64,000 bases of DNA from ZC4RG30 sp963726085 (GTDB lineage: Bacteria; Pseudomonadota; Gammaproteobacteria; Steroidobacterales; Steroidobacteraceae). Below are positions 23,738-32,760 of the stretch, in pieces. Location of the stretch: positions 310,001-374,000 of the forward strand of contig CAVSAR010000001.1 of assembly GCA_963726085.1 (NCBI GenBank). Direction: 5' to 3'. The translations under genes and the position numbers were made by a program. Position 1 is the first letter of the stretch, and each line of letters opens with the position of its first letter. Below the pieces are notes generated by a model that saw only the letters and a list, made by a program, of their open reading frames with translations, was not told where the DNA came from and made no database searches.

Positions 23738-25423
23738 TCAGTCTCGCTCGTTGCCGCTGATCTGTTCCTTGAGCAGGTCACCCAGACTGGTGCCCGTAGC
23801 GCTCGCGCCAGATTCGGTGCGGTAACTCTGCACAGCCTCGGCCTCATCGTGCATTTCCTTGGCCTTGATCGACAGAGTGATCGTACGGGTCTTGCGGTCC
23901 ACGCCGACGAACTTCGCCTCCACTTCCTCGCCCACCTTGAGCACGGTGCGCGCATCGTCGACGCGATCCCGGCCCAGTTCCGTGGCACGCAGCTGGCCTT
24001 CCACGCCATTGCCCAGGTCGATCACCGCGCCGCGCGCGTCGACTTCGGTCACGGTGCCGGTTACCACGCTGCCGCGCGGATGTTCGGCCACATAGCCGGA
24101 GAACGGATCCTTGGCCAGTTGCTTGACGCCCAGCGAGATGCGCTCGCGCTCCGGGTCGATGGACAGCACCATCGCCTCGATCAGCTGACCCTTCTGGTAG
24201 CTGCGCACGGCCTCTTCGCCAGGCACATCCCAGCTGATATCCGACAGGTGCACCAGGCCATCGATGTTGCCGGCCAGGCCGATGAACACGCCGAAGTCGG
24301 TGATCGACTTGACCTGACCCGACACCTTGTCGCCGCGGTTGAAGTTCTCCGCGAACTCCTTCCATGGGTTGGACTTGCACTGCTTGAGTCCCAGCGAAAT
24401 ACGGCGTCGCTCTTCGTCCACGTCGAGCACCATGACTTCCACTTCTTCGCCGGTCTGCACGATCTTGGACGGATTGACGTTCTTGTTGGTCCAGTCCATT
24501 TCCGACACGTGCACCAGGCCCTCGACGCCATCTTCGATTTCGACGAAGGCGCCGTAGTCGGCAATGTTGGTGACCTTGCCGAACACGCGTGTGTTGGGCG
24601 GGTACCGGCGGGCAATGTTCTCCCAGGGATCCGCACCCAGCTGCTTCAGGCCCAGTGAAACGCGTGAGCGCTCACGGTCGAATTTCAGGATGCGCACTTC
24701 CACTTCCTGGCCCACGGTCACGACCTCGGAAGGATGCTTGACGCGCTTCCAGGCCATGTCCGTGATATGCAGCAGGCCGTCGATGCCACCCAGGTCGACG
24801 AACGCACCATAGTCGGTGAGGTTCTTGACCGAGCCGCGAACGACCGAGCCTTCCTGCAGATTGTCCATCAGCGCGCTGCGCTCGGCGGAGAACTCCTGCT
24901 CCACGACGGCGCGTCGCGATACCACTACATTATTGCGCTTCTGGTCGAGCTTGATGACCTTGAACTCAAGCGGCTTGCCTTCGAGGTACGCGGTGTCGCG
25001 CACCGGCCGCACATCGACCAGCGAGCCAGGCAGGAACGCGCGGACATTCTCCAGCTCCACCGTGAAGCCGCCCTTGACGCGACCGGTAATGACACCGGTG
25101 ACAATTTCAGATTCGTTAAAGGCCTTTTCCAGGCGCGTCCAAGTGCGTGCGCGCTTGGCCTTCTCGCGCGACAGGCGGGTCTCGCCGGTGCCGTCCTCGA
25201 CTGCGTCCAGGGCCACTTCGACATCATCGCCGGCGGCCACTTCGATCTCGCCGCGCTCGTTGCGGAACTGTTCGATGGGAATTACAGCTTCGGACTTCAG
25301 TCCGACACTCACGACGACCATGTCGTCGCCGACGCTGATCACCCTGCCGGTGAGGATCATCCCCGGGCGGATGCGCTGGTTGGCCAGGGTTTGTTCGAAC
25401 AGTTCGCTAAATGATTCAGTCAT
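23738..25423 (-). CDS. rpsA: 30S ribosomal protein S1
   Basis: A 561-residue RNA-binding protein with six S1 repeats, each with a pattern such as GAFVDLGGIDGLLHITDM, GAFVEIEDGVEGLVHVSEM or GVFIGLAGNIDGLVHLSDI. S1 brings mRNA to the 30S subunit. Length fits E. coli S1 (557). The ATG at 25423 is used, starting MTESFSELFEQ; a GTG three codons upstream is less likely. It is usually directly after cmk. Here a plus-strand TIR gene separates the two, so rpsA must use its own promoter in the 25424-25789 region. Confidence 0.97.
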   Translation of the reverse strand: MTESFSELFEQTLANQRIRPGMILTGRVISVGDDMVVVSVGLKSEAVIPIEQFRNERGEIEVAAGDDVEVALDAVEDGTGETRLSREKAKRARTWTRLEKAFNESEIVTGVITGRVKGGFTVELENVRAFLPGSLVDVRPVRDTAYLEGKPLEFKVIKLDQKRNNVVVSRRAVVEQEFSAERSALMDNLQEGSVVRGSVKNLTDYGAFVDLGGIDGLLHITDMAWKRVKHPSEVVTVGQEVEVRILKFDRERSRVSLGLKQLGADPWENIARRYPPNTRVFGKVTNIADYGAFVEIEDGVEGLVHVSEMDWTNKNVNPSKIVQTGEEVEVMVLDVDEERRRISLGLKQCKSNPWKEFAENFNRGDKVSGQVKSITDFGVFIGLAGNIDGLVHLSDISWDVPGEEAVRSYQKGQLIEAMVLSIDPERERISLGVKQLAKDPFSGYVAEHPRGSVVTGTVTEVDARGAVIDLGNGVEGQLRATELGRDRVDDARTVLKVGEEVEAKFVGVDRKTRTITLSIKAKEMHDEAEAVQSYRTESGASATGTSLGDLLKEQISGNERD

Positions 25424-25789
25424 ATATTTCACTTAAATTTCGCGAGCTTGCATCCTGAAGCTCTACGGTTTGTTAACTCTTCGCGCCGATCCGTGGCCCG
25501 AAGTGCACCGAGGGTTTTTCTGCGTGACCGGACCGGAATCGCCCAGCGGGCAAAACCGCCGGTCCAATACGCGAAAAAGGGCGGCAAGGCTACCACCAGA
25601 GTCCTTGTGTTTCAACCGCTTATCCGCGGCTCTGCCCCGTTGCAACGCACCGCGCCGAACTTCCCTGCCGTGAGCCTTGGTTTCGGCGACAACGGGCCTG
25701 ATGCAGTGCACACATCTGCGCTTTTATCCGCCCTCTCATTGAGTTAGGGTCCATGGCTTGCCCCAATCCCCGAAAAGCTGAAGAACTGC
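25424..25789. other. rpsA leader and promoter region, with a long nested hairpin
   Basis: This gap separates rpsA from the divergent TIR gene. It holds a nested inverted repeat: GGACCGG (25530-25536) with CCGGTCC (25559-25565), around an inner GCCC (25541-25544) with GGGC (25548-25551). On the minus strand it would lie in the rpsA leader, about 105-140 bases before the start, where S1 autoregulation could act. Otherwise no gene or further repeat is seen. Confidence 0.45.
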
Positions 25790-27580
25790 GTGTCCGACAA
25801 GCCCTCCGATGTATTCGTCAGTTACTCGCGGGAGGACCAGGATCGGGTTTTTGAGCTGGCCGGCAAGCTGCGGGCCGCTGGCGTCGAGCTCTGGATAGAC
25901 CAGGGCAGCCTTGATGCGGCCGCCATGTGGGGCCAGCAGATAGTCGAGGCGCTGGACGGGGCCAAGGTGATGCTGCTGATGGTTACACCCGCGGCGGTGC
26001 GTTCCGACAACGTAGCCAAGGAAGTCACGCTTATAAGCGAGCGGCGCGGACATATCCTGCCGGTGCACCTGGAGCACACCGTGATTCCTCCGGCCTTGAA
26101 ATACCCCTTGGCAGGCATCCAGCATATCGAGCTATTCAGCGGCGACCCCGAAGAGAAGCTGCAGACCCTGTTGAAGTCGCTGGTTCGCCTCGGCGTCGCC
26201 CTGCGCCAGCCCGGGGAACGCCGCGCCAGTGAGTCGAATTCGGCGCCCGCGCCCGGCGCCGTCACCGCAGCGCCGGCTGCGGATGCTGCCTCCGGCGCAC
26301 TGGCCATCCTCCCCTTTGAAAACCTCAGTTCCGATCCCGAAGCCGACTACTTCAGCGATGGCCTGACCGACGAGCTGTTCTCGCGACTTTCGCTGGTTTC
26401 CGAGATCGAACTGGTGTCGCGCTGGTCCTCGATGCAGTACAAGGGCCAAAAGCTGGACCCACTGACCATTGGCGGCCGGCTCGGCGCGCGCTACCTGGTC
26501 GGCGGCACCGTGCGCAAGCACCACGAGTCGGTGCGCATCGCGGTGCAGCTGGTGGATGTCTCCACCAATCGCCAGATCTGGAGCAACACCTACAAGGGCG
26601 AGCTTGCCGACATCTTCGATATCCAGGAACAGGTGGCGCAGCAGATCGTCGAAGCCCTGAAACTCAAGCTCACCTTCCCGGAAAAGGTTTCGCTGACCAA
26701 GCGCTCCACCGTCAATGCCCAGGCCTATGACCTATTCCTGCGAGGTCAGGACTACCTGTACCGACTCAACAAGCGCGCCATCGAGCATGCCATCAAGCTG
26801 TTCGAAGCCGCGATCGAGCTGGACCCGCGCTACGGCGCCGCTTATGCCGGCGCCTCCAGCGCCTACGGCATGCACTACCAGTGGTTCGGGCGCCTGCCCA
26901 AGTACCGGGAGAAAGCCCAGGAGCTGAGCTTCAAGGCATTGATGTACGACTCCGGGCTGGCATCGGCGTATTCGGCAATGGGCCTGTCGTACTTCATCTG
27001 GGGCCAGTTCGAGGAAGCCAGGACCTCGTGCCAGAAGTCCATCGAGCTGGACCCAGACGATTTCGTCGTCTACTGGACACTGGGAAGGATCCACTTCTCC
27101 AAGGGCGAAATGGCGCCAGCCGCCGAACTGTTCCGCAAGGTCACGCAAATCAAGCCGGATTTCTATACCGCGTTCAGCGACCTCTCCCAGACCTGCGCCA
27201 ATCTCGGGCTAAATGAGGAAGCCGAGCGCGCGCGCGCGCAAACCCTGGCGATGATGCCTCTGGTGCTGCTGCGCAACCCGGATGACTCAAGGGCACGCCT
27301 GTTCTACGCCATCGCCCTCGCCGAGGCGGGCCGCAACGACGAAGCCAGGCAGGAGGCCTCGAAGGCCTCGGAGTCCAGCCCTGACGACCCGCTGATCCTC
27401 TACAACCTCTCGTGCCTCTATTGCATGCTGAGCCAGAAGGATCAGGCCATGGACGCCATGCGCGCCGCAGTGCGCGCCGGCTATCGTGATTTCGGCTGGA
27501 TGGACCATGACCCGAGCCTCGCGCCTTTGCGCGAGGATCCAGAGTTCAGGGATTTGAAGAACCAGTTCCCGCAGGCCTGA
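25790..27580 (+). CDS. TIR domain - TolB-like - TPR protein
   Basis: A 596-residue protein in three parts. A TIR domain (residues 5-130) begins DVFVSYSREDQDRV; Glu78 in SDNVAKEV sits where TIR NADases have their catalytic Glu. A linker leads to a TolB/FlgO-like domain (about 165-300; LAILPFENLSSDPEADYFSDGLTDELFSRL). A TPR array follows (about 320-590; AIKLFEAAIELDPRY, ARTSCQKSIELDPDD, AAELFRKVTQIKPDF). No membrane segment is clear. TIR proteins of this build occur as predicted signalling or phage-defence NADases, but activity here is not shown. The GTG start has only a weak GAAGAA upstream. It runs antiparallel between cmk and rpsA, a place normally empty, which suggests insertion. Confidence 0.88.
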   Translation: MSDKPSDVFVSYSREDQDRVFELAGKLRAAGVELWIDQGSLDAAAMWGQQIVEALDGAKVMLLMVTPAAVRSDNVAKEVTLISERRGHILPVHLEHTVIPPALKYPLAGIQHIELFSGDPEEKLQTLLKSLVRLGVALRQPGERRASESNSAPAPGAVTAAPAADAASGALAILPFENLSSDPEADYFSDGLTDELFSRLSLVSEIELVSRWSSMQYKGQKLDPLTIGGRLGARYLVGGTVRKHHESVRIAVQLVDVSTNRQIWSNTYKGELADIFDIQEQVAQQIVEALKLKLTFPEKVSLTKRSTVNAQAYDLFLRGQDYLYRLNKRAIEHAIKLFEAAIELDPRYGAAYAGASSAYGMHYQWFGRLPKYREKAQELSFKALMYDSGLASAYSAMGLSYFIWGQFEEARTSCQKSIELDPDDFVVYWTLGRIHFSKGEMAPAAELFRKVTQIKPDFYTAFSDLSQTCANLGLNEEAERARAQTLAMMPLVLLRNPDDSRARLFYAIALAEAGRNDEARQEASKASESSPDDPLILYNLSCLYCMLSQKDQAMDAMRAAVRAGYRDFGWMDHDPSLAPLREDPEFRDLKNQFPQA

Positions 27581-27610
27581 CAGGCCGCTGGGGACGTCGG
27601 ACTGACCCGG

Positions 27611-28300
27611 TCAGGCCAGGTCGCGACTCCGAAGGTGCGCATGCACTTGCGCCACCACCTTTGCAATGGGCAGGCCTGTGGTGTCCAGTATCACCGCGTC
27701 GGCAGCCGGCACCAGTGGCGAGACGGGACGGGTCATATCGCGGTGATCACGTGCAGCAATGTCGCGCGCCAGAACCTCCAGCGTCACGGTCGGGTCCGAG
27801 TATTTCAGCTGCAGGTAGCGTCGCCGCGCACGCTCCTCGACGCTGGCGGTAAGGAACACCTTCAACTGCGCCTGCGGAAATACCACGGTGCCCATATCCC
27901 GGCCGTCGGCGACCAGGCCAGGTGGCTCGGCGAAGGCACGCTGGCGCGCCATCAGTGCCGCGCGAACCTCGGGCCAGGCCGCGACGCGCGAGGCGCCCAT
28001 TGCGGCGGTCTCGCCGCGAATCTGCTTGGTAACATCCTGCTGCTCCATACCCAGCAATATTTGCTCGCTGCCGTCCGGCCGGGCGCCGAAGCGTACAAAC
28101 ATCTTGCGTGCCAGGGCTGCGTGGCCCGGCACGTCGGTGGCGACCAGCCCGGCCTGCATGCCGGCCAATGCGACCAGCCGGTACAGCGCGCCGCTGTCGA
28201 GCAGGTGCCATCCCAGTTGCGTCGCAATCTCGCGGCTGATGGTGCCCTTGCCCGAGCCGGAGGGACCATCGATGGTGAGGACGCGGACCGGTAGCTGCAC
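27611..28300 (-). CDS. cmk: Cytidylate kinase
   Basis: A 229-residue P-loop kinase phosphorylating CMP and dCMP with ATP. LTIDGPSGSGKGTISREIA is the P-loop, LDSGALYRLVA binds CMP, and DGRDMGTVVFP and ARDHRDMTRPVSPL are the standard later motifs. Length is normal. The GTG at 28300, two bases after the aroA stop, gives the usual short N-terminus; extending into aroA adds 12 unlikely residues. It is the last gene of the serC-cmk minus-strand operon; rpsA, its usual partner, is split off by the TIR gene. Confidence 0.94.
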   Translation of the reverse strand: MQLPVRVLTIDGPSGSGKGTISREIATQLGWHLLDSGALYRLVALAGMQAGLVATDVPGHAALARKMFVRFGARPDGSEQILLGMEQQDVTKQIRGETAAMGASRVAAWPEVRAALMARQRAFAEPPGLVADGRDMGTVVFPQAQLKVFLTASVEERARRRYLQLKYSDPTVTLEVLARDIAARDHRDMTRPVSPLVPAADAVILDTTGLPIAKVVAQVHAHLRSRDLA

Positions 28301-28302
28301 GT

Positions 28303-29610
28303 TCAATTCCCGATCTCGACCAGGTCCAAGCCGCAACCGCGCGCCGTCTCTACGAATCTTGGAAACGAGGTGCCCACGTTCTCCACATCGCGCACGACGA
28401 TCGCAGCATCGGCGTACAGGCTTGCCACGGCAAACGCCATGGCGATGCGATGGTCACCATGGCTGTCCACTTGTGCACCGCTCAGTCGCCGTCCGCCCTC
28501 GATGCGAATGCCATCCGGGGCCAGTTCACTGGCCACCCCATTGGCCGCAAGTCCCGCCGCCATGACCGCCAGCCGGTCACTCTCCTTGACGCGCAGCTCC
28601 GCGGCGCCCGTCACCACCGTTTCCCCCTGGGCGGCGGCCGCGGCAATGAACAGTACGGGGAACTCATCGATGGCCAGGGGCACCAGTGCTTCCGGCACGC
28701 GAATACCACGCAGCTCGGACTGGCGCAGTTCGATGTCGGCCACCGGCTCGGCACCTTTCGTTTCACGCGTATGCAGGCGGATGTCCGCGCCCATCAGCCG
28801 CAGGATGTCCAGCAGCCCGGTGCGCGTGGGGTTGATCCCGACGTTCTCTATGACCAGGCCATCGGCTGCCGCCAGGCAGCCGGCCACGAGAAAAAACGCC
28901 GCAGACGAGAAATCCCCCGGCACATCGATTTGCGTGCCATGCAGCCCCTGACCGCCGGCCAGGCGCACGCGCCCGCCTTGGGTTGTGACCTCCGCACCCA
29001 GTGACCGCAGCATGCGCTCGGTGTGATCCCGGGTGGGTGCCGGCTCGGTGACCTGGGTGACGCCATCGGCATACAGGCCGGCAAGCAGGATGGCGGATTT
29101 CACCTGCGCACTGGCCACGGGCAGCGTGTAGTCAATGCCCCTGAGGCTGTTGGCCGGGGATACCGTGACCGGCGGGCGACCGGCAGTGGTGGTGATGTGG
29201 GCGCCCATGAGCCGCAAAGGGGCTGCCACGCGCTCCATGGGTCGCTTCTGCAGCGATGAATCCCCGGTAAGCACAGAGGTGAATTTCTGCCCGGCCAGCA
29301 GGCCCATGCACAGGCGGATGGCTGTTCCGGCATTGCCCATGTCCAGTACGCCCGCCGGCGCCAGCAGACCGTCGATGCCCTTGCCGTGCACGGTCAGGGA
29401 AGTGGCATCCTGGCGGTCCACTTGCACGCCCATGGCCTGCAGTGCCGCAAGCGTGGCCAGGCAGTCCGCGCTGTCGAGAAACCCGCGCACCTGGGTGCTC
29501 CCGCGCGCAATCCCGCCCAGCATCAGGCTGCGGTGCGAAATGGACTTGTCACCCGGCACCCGCAGGCGTCCGGAAACGCTTTTTGCCGGCAGGACACGGT
29601 AGCTGCGCAT
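28303..29610 (-). CDS. aroA: 3-phosphoshikimate 1-carboxyvinyltransferase (EPSP synthase)
   Basis: A 435-residue enzyme joining shikimate 3-phosphate and phosphoenolpyruvate in the shikimate pathway. Signatures are VPGDKSISHRSLMLGGIA, LDMGNAGTAIRLCMG, GDSSLQKRPMERV, SAQVKSAILLAGLYADG, RDHTERML, LRVKESDRL and HGDHRIAMAFAVA. The GDSSLQKRPM and SAQVKSAILLAG segments resemble class II enzymes more than E. coli AroA. It lies between hisC (17 bases away) and cmk (2 bases) in the conserved order, so it is part of one operon. Confidence 0.96.
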   Translation of the reverse strand: MRSYRVLPAKSVSGRLRVPGDKSISHRSLMLGGIARGSTQVRGFLDSADCLATLAALQAMGVQVDRQDATSLTVHGKGIDGLLAPAGVLDMGNAGTAIRLCMGLLAGQKFTSVLTGDSSLQKRPMERVAAPLRLMGAHITTTAGRPPVTVSPANSLRGIDYTLPVASAQVKSAILLAGLYADGVTQVTEPAPTRDHTERMLRSLGAEVTTQGGRVRLAGGQGLHGTQIDVPGDFSSAAFFLVAGCLAAADGLVIENVGINPTRTGLLDILRLMGADIRLHTRETKGAEPVADIELRQSELRGIRVPEALVPLAIDEFPVLFIAAAAAQGETVVTGAAELRVKESDRLAVMAAGLAANGVASELAPDGIRIEGGRRLSGAQVDSHGDHRIAMAFAVASLYADAAIVVRDVENVGTSFPRFVETARGCGLDLVEIGN

Positions 29611-29627
29611 AGGTCTGGTATTGCTCC

Positions 29628-30740
29628 TTACAACACGGCCGCTAGCGCCGCGATCAACTTCTCGTTCTGTGCAGCCGTGCCAAAGGTGATGCGCAGGCAG
29701 CGTGGCAAGCCATAGCCGCCCACCGGTCGCACGATGACCCCATGCCGCAGCAGCTTGTTATAAATGCCCTGCGCATCGCCGACGTCCGCCAGCATGAAGT
29801 TGCCCGCGGTGGGATAGACCTTCACCCCCAGCCCCGGTAACGCGGCGCGAAGCTGTGCCTCGCCTTCGGCCACCAATGCAGTGGCACGGCGCACCTGGCC
29901 GGCATCGGCAATGCTGGCCTGTGCGCCAGCCATCGCCGGAATATTCACGTTGAAGGGCTGGCGGACACGGTTGAGAAGATCGGCCACGTCCGGGTGGGAG
30001 ATGGCGTAACCCACGCGCACCCCGGCCAGCGCATGCGCCTTGGAAAACGTGCGCAGCACCACCAGGTTGGGGTGTGCGGCGCACAGCTGCATGCCGTCCG
30101 GGCAGTCGACGCGGCGCGAATATTCGAAATAGGCCTCGTCCAGCACCACGATGACCGTGGCCGGCACGCGCGCCAGGAACGCGGCGACCTGGACAGGGGT
30201 ATTCCAGGTCCCGGTGGGGTTGTTGGGGTTGGCGACGTACACCAGCCGTGTGTCAGCGTCGATGCAGCCGAGCATCGCGTCCAGGTCATGCCCCAACTGC
30301 ATCGCATGGCCGGCGCCATGGGCCGGGGCCACCCGCGCCTGTGCGCCGGTGGCCTGCACCGCCAGTCCATAGATCGCGAACGCGTACTGGCTGTACACGG
30401 CGTTGGCCTGCGGCGACAGGAACGCTTCCGCCAGCAATACCAGCAGGTCATTGGATCCGTTGCCCAGCGTGACCTGCGACATGGCCACCCCGTGCCGCAG
30501 CGCCAGGGCCTGCTTCAGGTCGTGACCATTGCCGTCCGGATACAGCCATACGTCCGCCAGTGCACGCTGCATCGCCTGCAAGGCCAGTGGGCTGGGGCCC
30601 AGTGGATTTTCGTTCGACGCCAATTTGATGATGTCGGCTTCCCGAAGGCCCAGCTCGCGCGCCAGTTCGCTGATGGGCTTGCCGATGGCGTAAGGGGCCA
30701 GGGCGCGCACCGCCGCGGTGCCGAGCTTTGCGGCGCTCAC
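29628..30740 (-). CDS. hisC: Histidinol-phosphate aminotransferase
   Basis: A 370-residue PLP enzyme of aminotransferase class I/II. It has IKLASNENPLGPSPLA near the N-terminus, VANPNNPTGTW at the cofactor site, VLDEAYFEYS, and the PLP lysine in TFSKAHALAGVRVGYA. It converts imidazole acetol phosphate to histidinol phosphate; relatives in aroA operons can also act on aromatic keto acids. It overlaps pheA by 4 bases (ATGA) and precedes aroA. That context supports dual service in histidine and aromatic amino acid synthesis, by inference. Confidence 0.94.
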   Translation of the reverse strand: MSAAKLGTAAVRALAPYAIGKPISELARELGLREADIIKLASNENPLGPSPLALQAMQRALADVWLYPDGNGHDLKQALALRHGVAMSQVTLGNGSNDLLVLLAEAFLSPQANAVYSQYAFAIYGLAVQATGAQARVAPAHGAGHAMQLGHDLDAMLGCIDADTRLVYVANPNNPTGTWNTPVQVAAFLARVPATVIVVLDEAYFEYSRRVDCPDGMQLCAAHPNLVVLRTFSKAHALAGVRVGYAISHPDVADLLNRVRQPFNVNIPAMAGAQASIADAGQVRRATALVAEGEAQLRAALPGLGVKVYPTAGNFMLADVGDAQGIYNKLLRHGVIVRPVGGYGLPRCLRITFGTAAQNEKLIAALAAVL

Positions 30741-31576
30741 GAGATCGCCCGTGGATAGGATCCCAGCACCCGAAACAGCGATGCCCGCTGCTGCAATTCC
30801 TGCAACGCCACGGCCACCGGCGCATCGTCCGCATGACCCTCGAGGTCAATGAAAAACACGTAGTCCCATTTGCGCCGCCGCGAGGGCCGCGACTCGATCC
30901 GCGACATGCTGACCTTGTGCCGGGCCAGCGGCTCCAGCAGCCGAAACAGCGCGCCGGATTCCGCCGTTGCTGATGCCGACACGAGGATGGTGGTCTTGTC
31001 CGTACCGCTGGCAGGCAAAGCCTTGGCACCCAGCACCAGGAAGCGCGTGGTGTTGTCGTCATGGTCCTCGATGCGCGCCACCAGGATCTTCAGGCCATAG
31101 ATCTCTGCAGCCACCTCGCTGGCGATGGCCGCCGTGCCGACCTCATCGCGCGCGCGCCGCGCGCCTTCGGCATTGCTACTGACTGCAACTGTTTCCACCC
31201 CGGGCAGGTTCTTCACCACCCAGGCGCGACACTGGGCCAGTGCCTGCGGATGCGCGCACACCCGTTGCACCTGCCGCAGATCCGCCATGCGGCCAACCAG
31301 GCTGTGCTCGACCTTGAGCTCGATTTCCCCGCAGATCCTGACTTCGGTGGTCAGGAACCGGTCCAGCGTGTTGTTGACCGTTCCTTCGGAGGAGTTCTCG
31401 ACCGGCACTACGCCAAATTCCGCCGTTCCAGCCTGCACCTCGTGAAATACCTCGTCGATCGAGGCCAGGGGAATGGCGCGAATGGCGTGACCGAAGTGCC
31501 TGAATACCGCGGCCTGGGTGTACGTTCCCTCCGGCCCGAGGAATGCCACTGCCAGTGGCTGGTCTTTCCCGGTCAT
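30737..31576 (-). CDS. pheA: Prephenate dehydratase without chorismate mutase domain
   Basis: A 279-residue enzyme converting prephenate to phenylpyruvate for phenylalanine. The catalytic part starts at AVAFLGPEGTYTQAA and includes VPVENSSEGTVNNTLD and the TRFLVLG motif. The C-terminal ACT domain includes the Phe-binding ESRPSRRRKWDYVFFIDL. In most gammaproteobacteria PheA carries an N-terminal chorismate mutase; here there is no room for one, since the serA stop is 8 bases upstream. A separate chorismate mutase must exist elsewhere. ATGA overlap couples it to hisC. Confidence 0.94.
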   Translation of the reverse strand: MTGKDQPLAVAFLGPEGTYTQAAVFRHFGHAIRAIPLASIDEVFHEVQAGTAEFGVVPVENSSEGTVNNTLDRFLTTEVRICGEIELKVEHSLVGRMADLRQVQRVCAHPQALAQCRAWVVKNLPGVETVAVSSNAEGARRARDEVGTAAIASEVAAEIYGLKILVARIEDHDDNTTRFLVLGAKALPASGTDKTTILVSASATAESGALFRLLEPLARHKVSMSRIESRPSRRRKWDYVFFIDLEGHADDAPVAVALQELQQRASLFRVLGSYPRAIS

Positions 31577-31584
31577 GGAGCCAG

Positions 31585-32760
31585 TCAGACCAGGCGCGCG
31601 GACAGCACGCCATGGATGGCGCGGATCCTGGCCAGCGTTGCCACGTCAATGCCGCTATCCGCATCGATAAGGGTATAGGCGAACTCACCCCGCGACTTGT
31701 TGAGCAGGTCCGCGATGTTCACGCCCGCCGCCGCCAGGCAGGTGGAAATCTGCCCGACCATGTTGGGCACGTTGCTGTTGGTGACCAGCAATCGCGTCGT
31801 ACCCGCGCCGCGCGGCATGGTGGCCTCTGGATAATTGACCGAATTGCGGATGTTCCCGTTCTCCAGGAAATCGCGCAGCTGCTCGACTGCCATCACCGCA
31901 CAGTTTTCCTCCGCCTCACCGGTCGAGGCACCCAGGTGCGGCAGTGTCACCACGCGCGGATGATCCTTGAGCGCGTTGGTGGGAAAGTCACAGATGTACG
32001 CATGCAGTTGGCCGCCATCCAGGGCCGCCAGTATCGCCGCAACATCGACGATTCCGCCGCGCGCGAAGTTCAGGACCACGCCGCCCTTGCGCATCAGGCC
32101 CAAGCGCGCCGCGTTCACCAAGCCGCGGGTGGCGTCATTCTGCGGCACGTGCACGGTCACGATGTCGCTGCGAGCGAACAGGTCATCCAGAGATAGCGCC
32201 TGCTGCACGCTGGAGGACAGCTCCCAGGCGCGCTGTACGGTTATCTGCGGATCGTAGCCCAGCACCTGCATGCCCAGCCCGTGGGCACTGTTGGCCACGG
32301 CCACGCCGATGGCGCCCAGCCCGATGACCCCCAGCGTGCGCCCCGGCAGTTCGAAGCCCACGAAATTCTTCTTGCCCTTCTCCACCGCGGCATCGATGGC
32401 GGCGTCATTGCCCGTCAGCCCGCGCGCGAACTGCCATGCCGGACCCATGTTGCGCGCCGCCAGGAACAGGCTGCCAATCACCAGCTCCTTGACCGCGTTG
32501 GCGTTGGCGCCCGGTGTGTTGAAGACGGGGATGCCGCGCGCGGCCAATGCCGCCACCGGAATGTTGTTGGTGCCGGCCCCGGCCCGCGCCACGGCCAATA
32601 CCGATTCCGGCAACTGCAGCGCATGCATGTCGGCAGAACGCACCAGCACGGCATCCGGCCGGCCGATGTCTGATGCCACCTCGTACCGGTCGCGCGGCAG
32701 GCGCTCCAGGCCCTTGGCGCTCACGTTGTTGAGGGTGAGGATGCGAAAAGCTTCAGCCAT
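31585..32760 (-). CDS. serA: D-3-phosphoglycerate dehydrogenase
   Basis: A 391-residue NAD-dependent enzyme for the first step of serine synthesis. It has the NAD site LGVIGLGAIGVAVANSA, the substrate Arg in NFARGGIVD, the catalytic His in TLPHLGASTGEAEENC, and a C-terminal ACT domain (NMVGQISTCLAAAGVNIADL). The ATG at 32760 overlaps the end of serC by 8 bases; the in-frame upstream start adds ten unlikely residues. serA next to serC gives a compact serine module placed ahead of pheA-hisC-aroA-cmk. Confidence 0.95.
   Translation of the reverse strand: MAEAFRILTLNNVSAKGLERLPRDRYEVASDIGRPDAVLVRSADMHALQLPESVLAVARAGAGTNNIPVAALAARGIPVFNTPGANANAVKELVIGSLFLAARNMGPAWQFARGLTGNDAAIDAAVEKGKKNFVGFELPGRTLGVIGLGAIGVAVANSAHGLGMQVLGYDPQITVQRAWELSSSVQQALSLDDLFARSDIVTVHVPQNDATRGLVNAARLGLMRKGGVVLNFARGGIVDVAAILAALDGGQLHAYICDFPTNALKDHPRVVTLPHLGASTGEAEENCAVMAVEQLRDFLENGNIRNSVNYPEATMPRGAGTTRLLVTNSNVPNMVGQISTCLAAAGVNIADLLNKSRGEFAYTLIDADSGIDVATLARIRAIHGVLSARLV

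Noticed and set aside
30737..31576. Chorismate mutase domain hidden upstream of pheA
   Set aside because: Only 8 bases separate pheA from serA, and serA is intact through its ACT domain.
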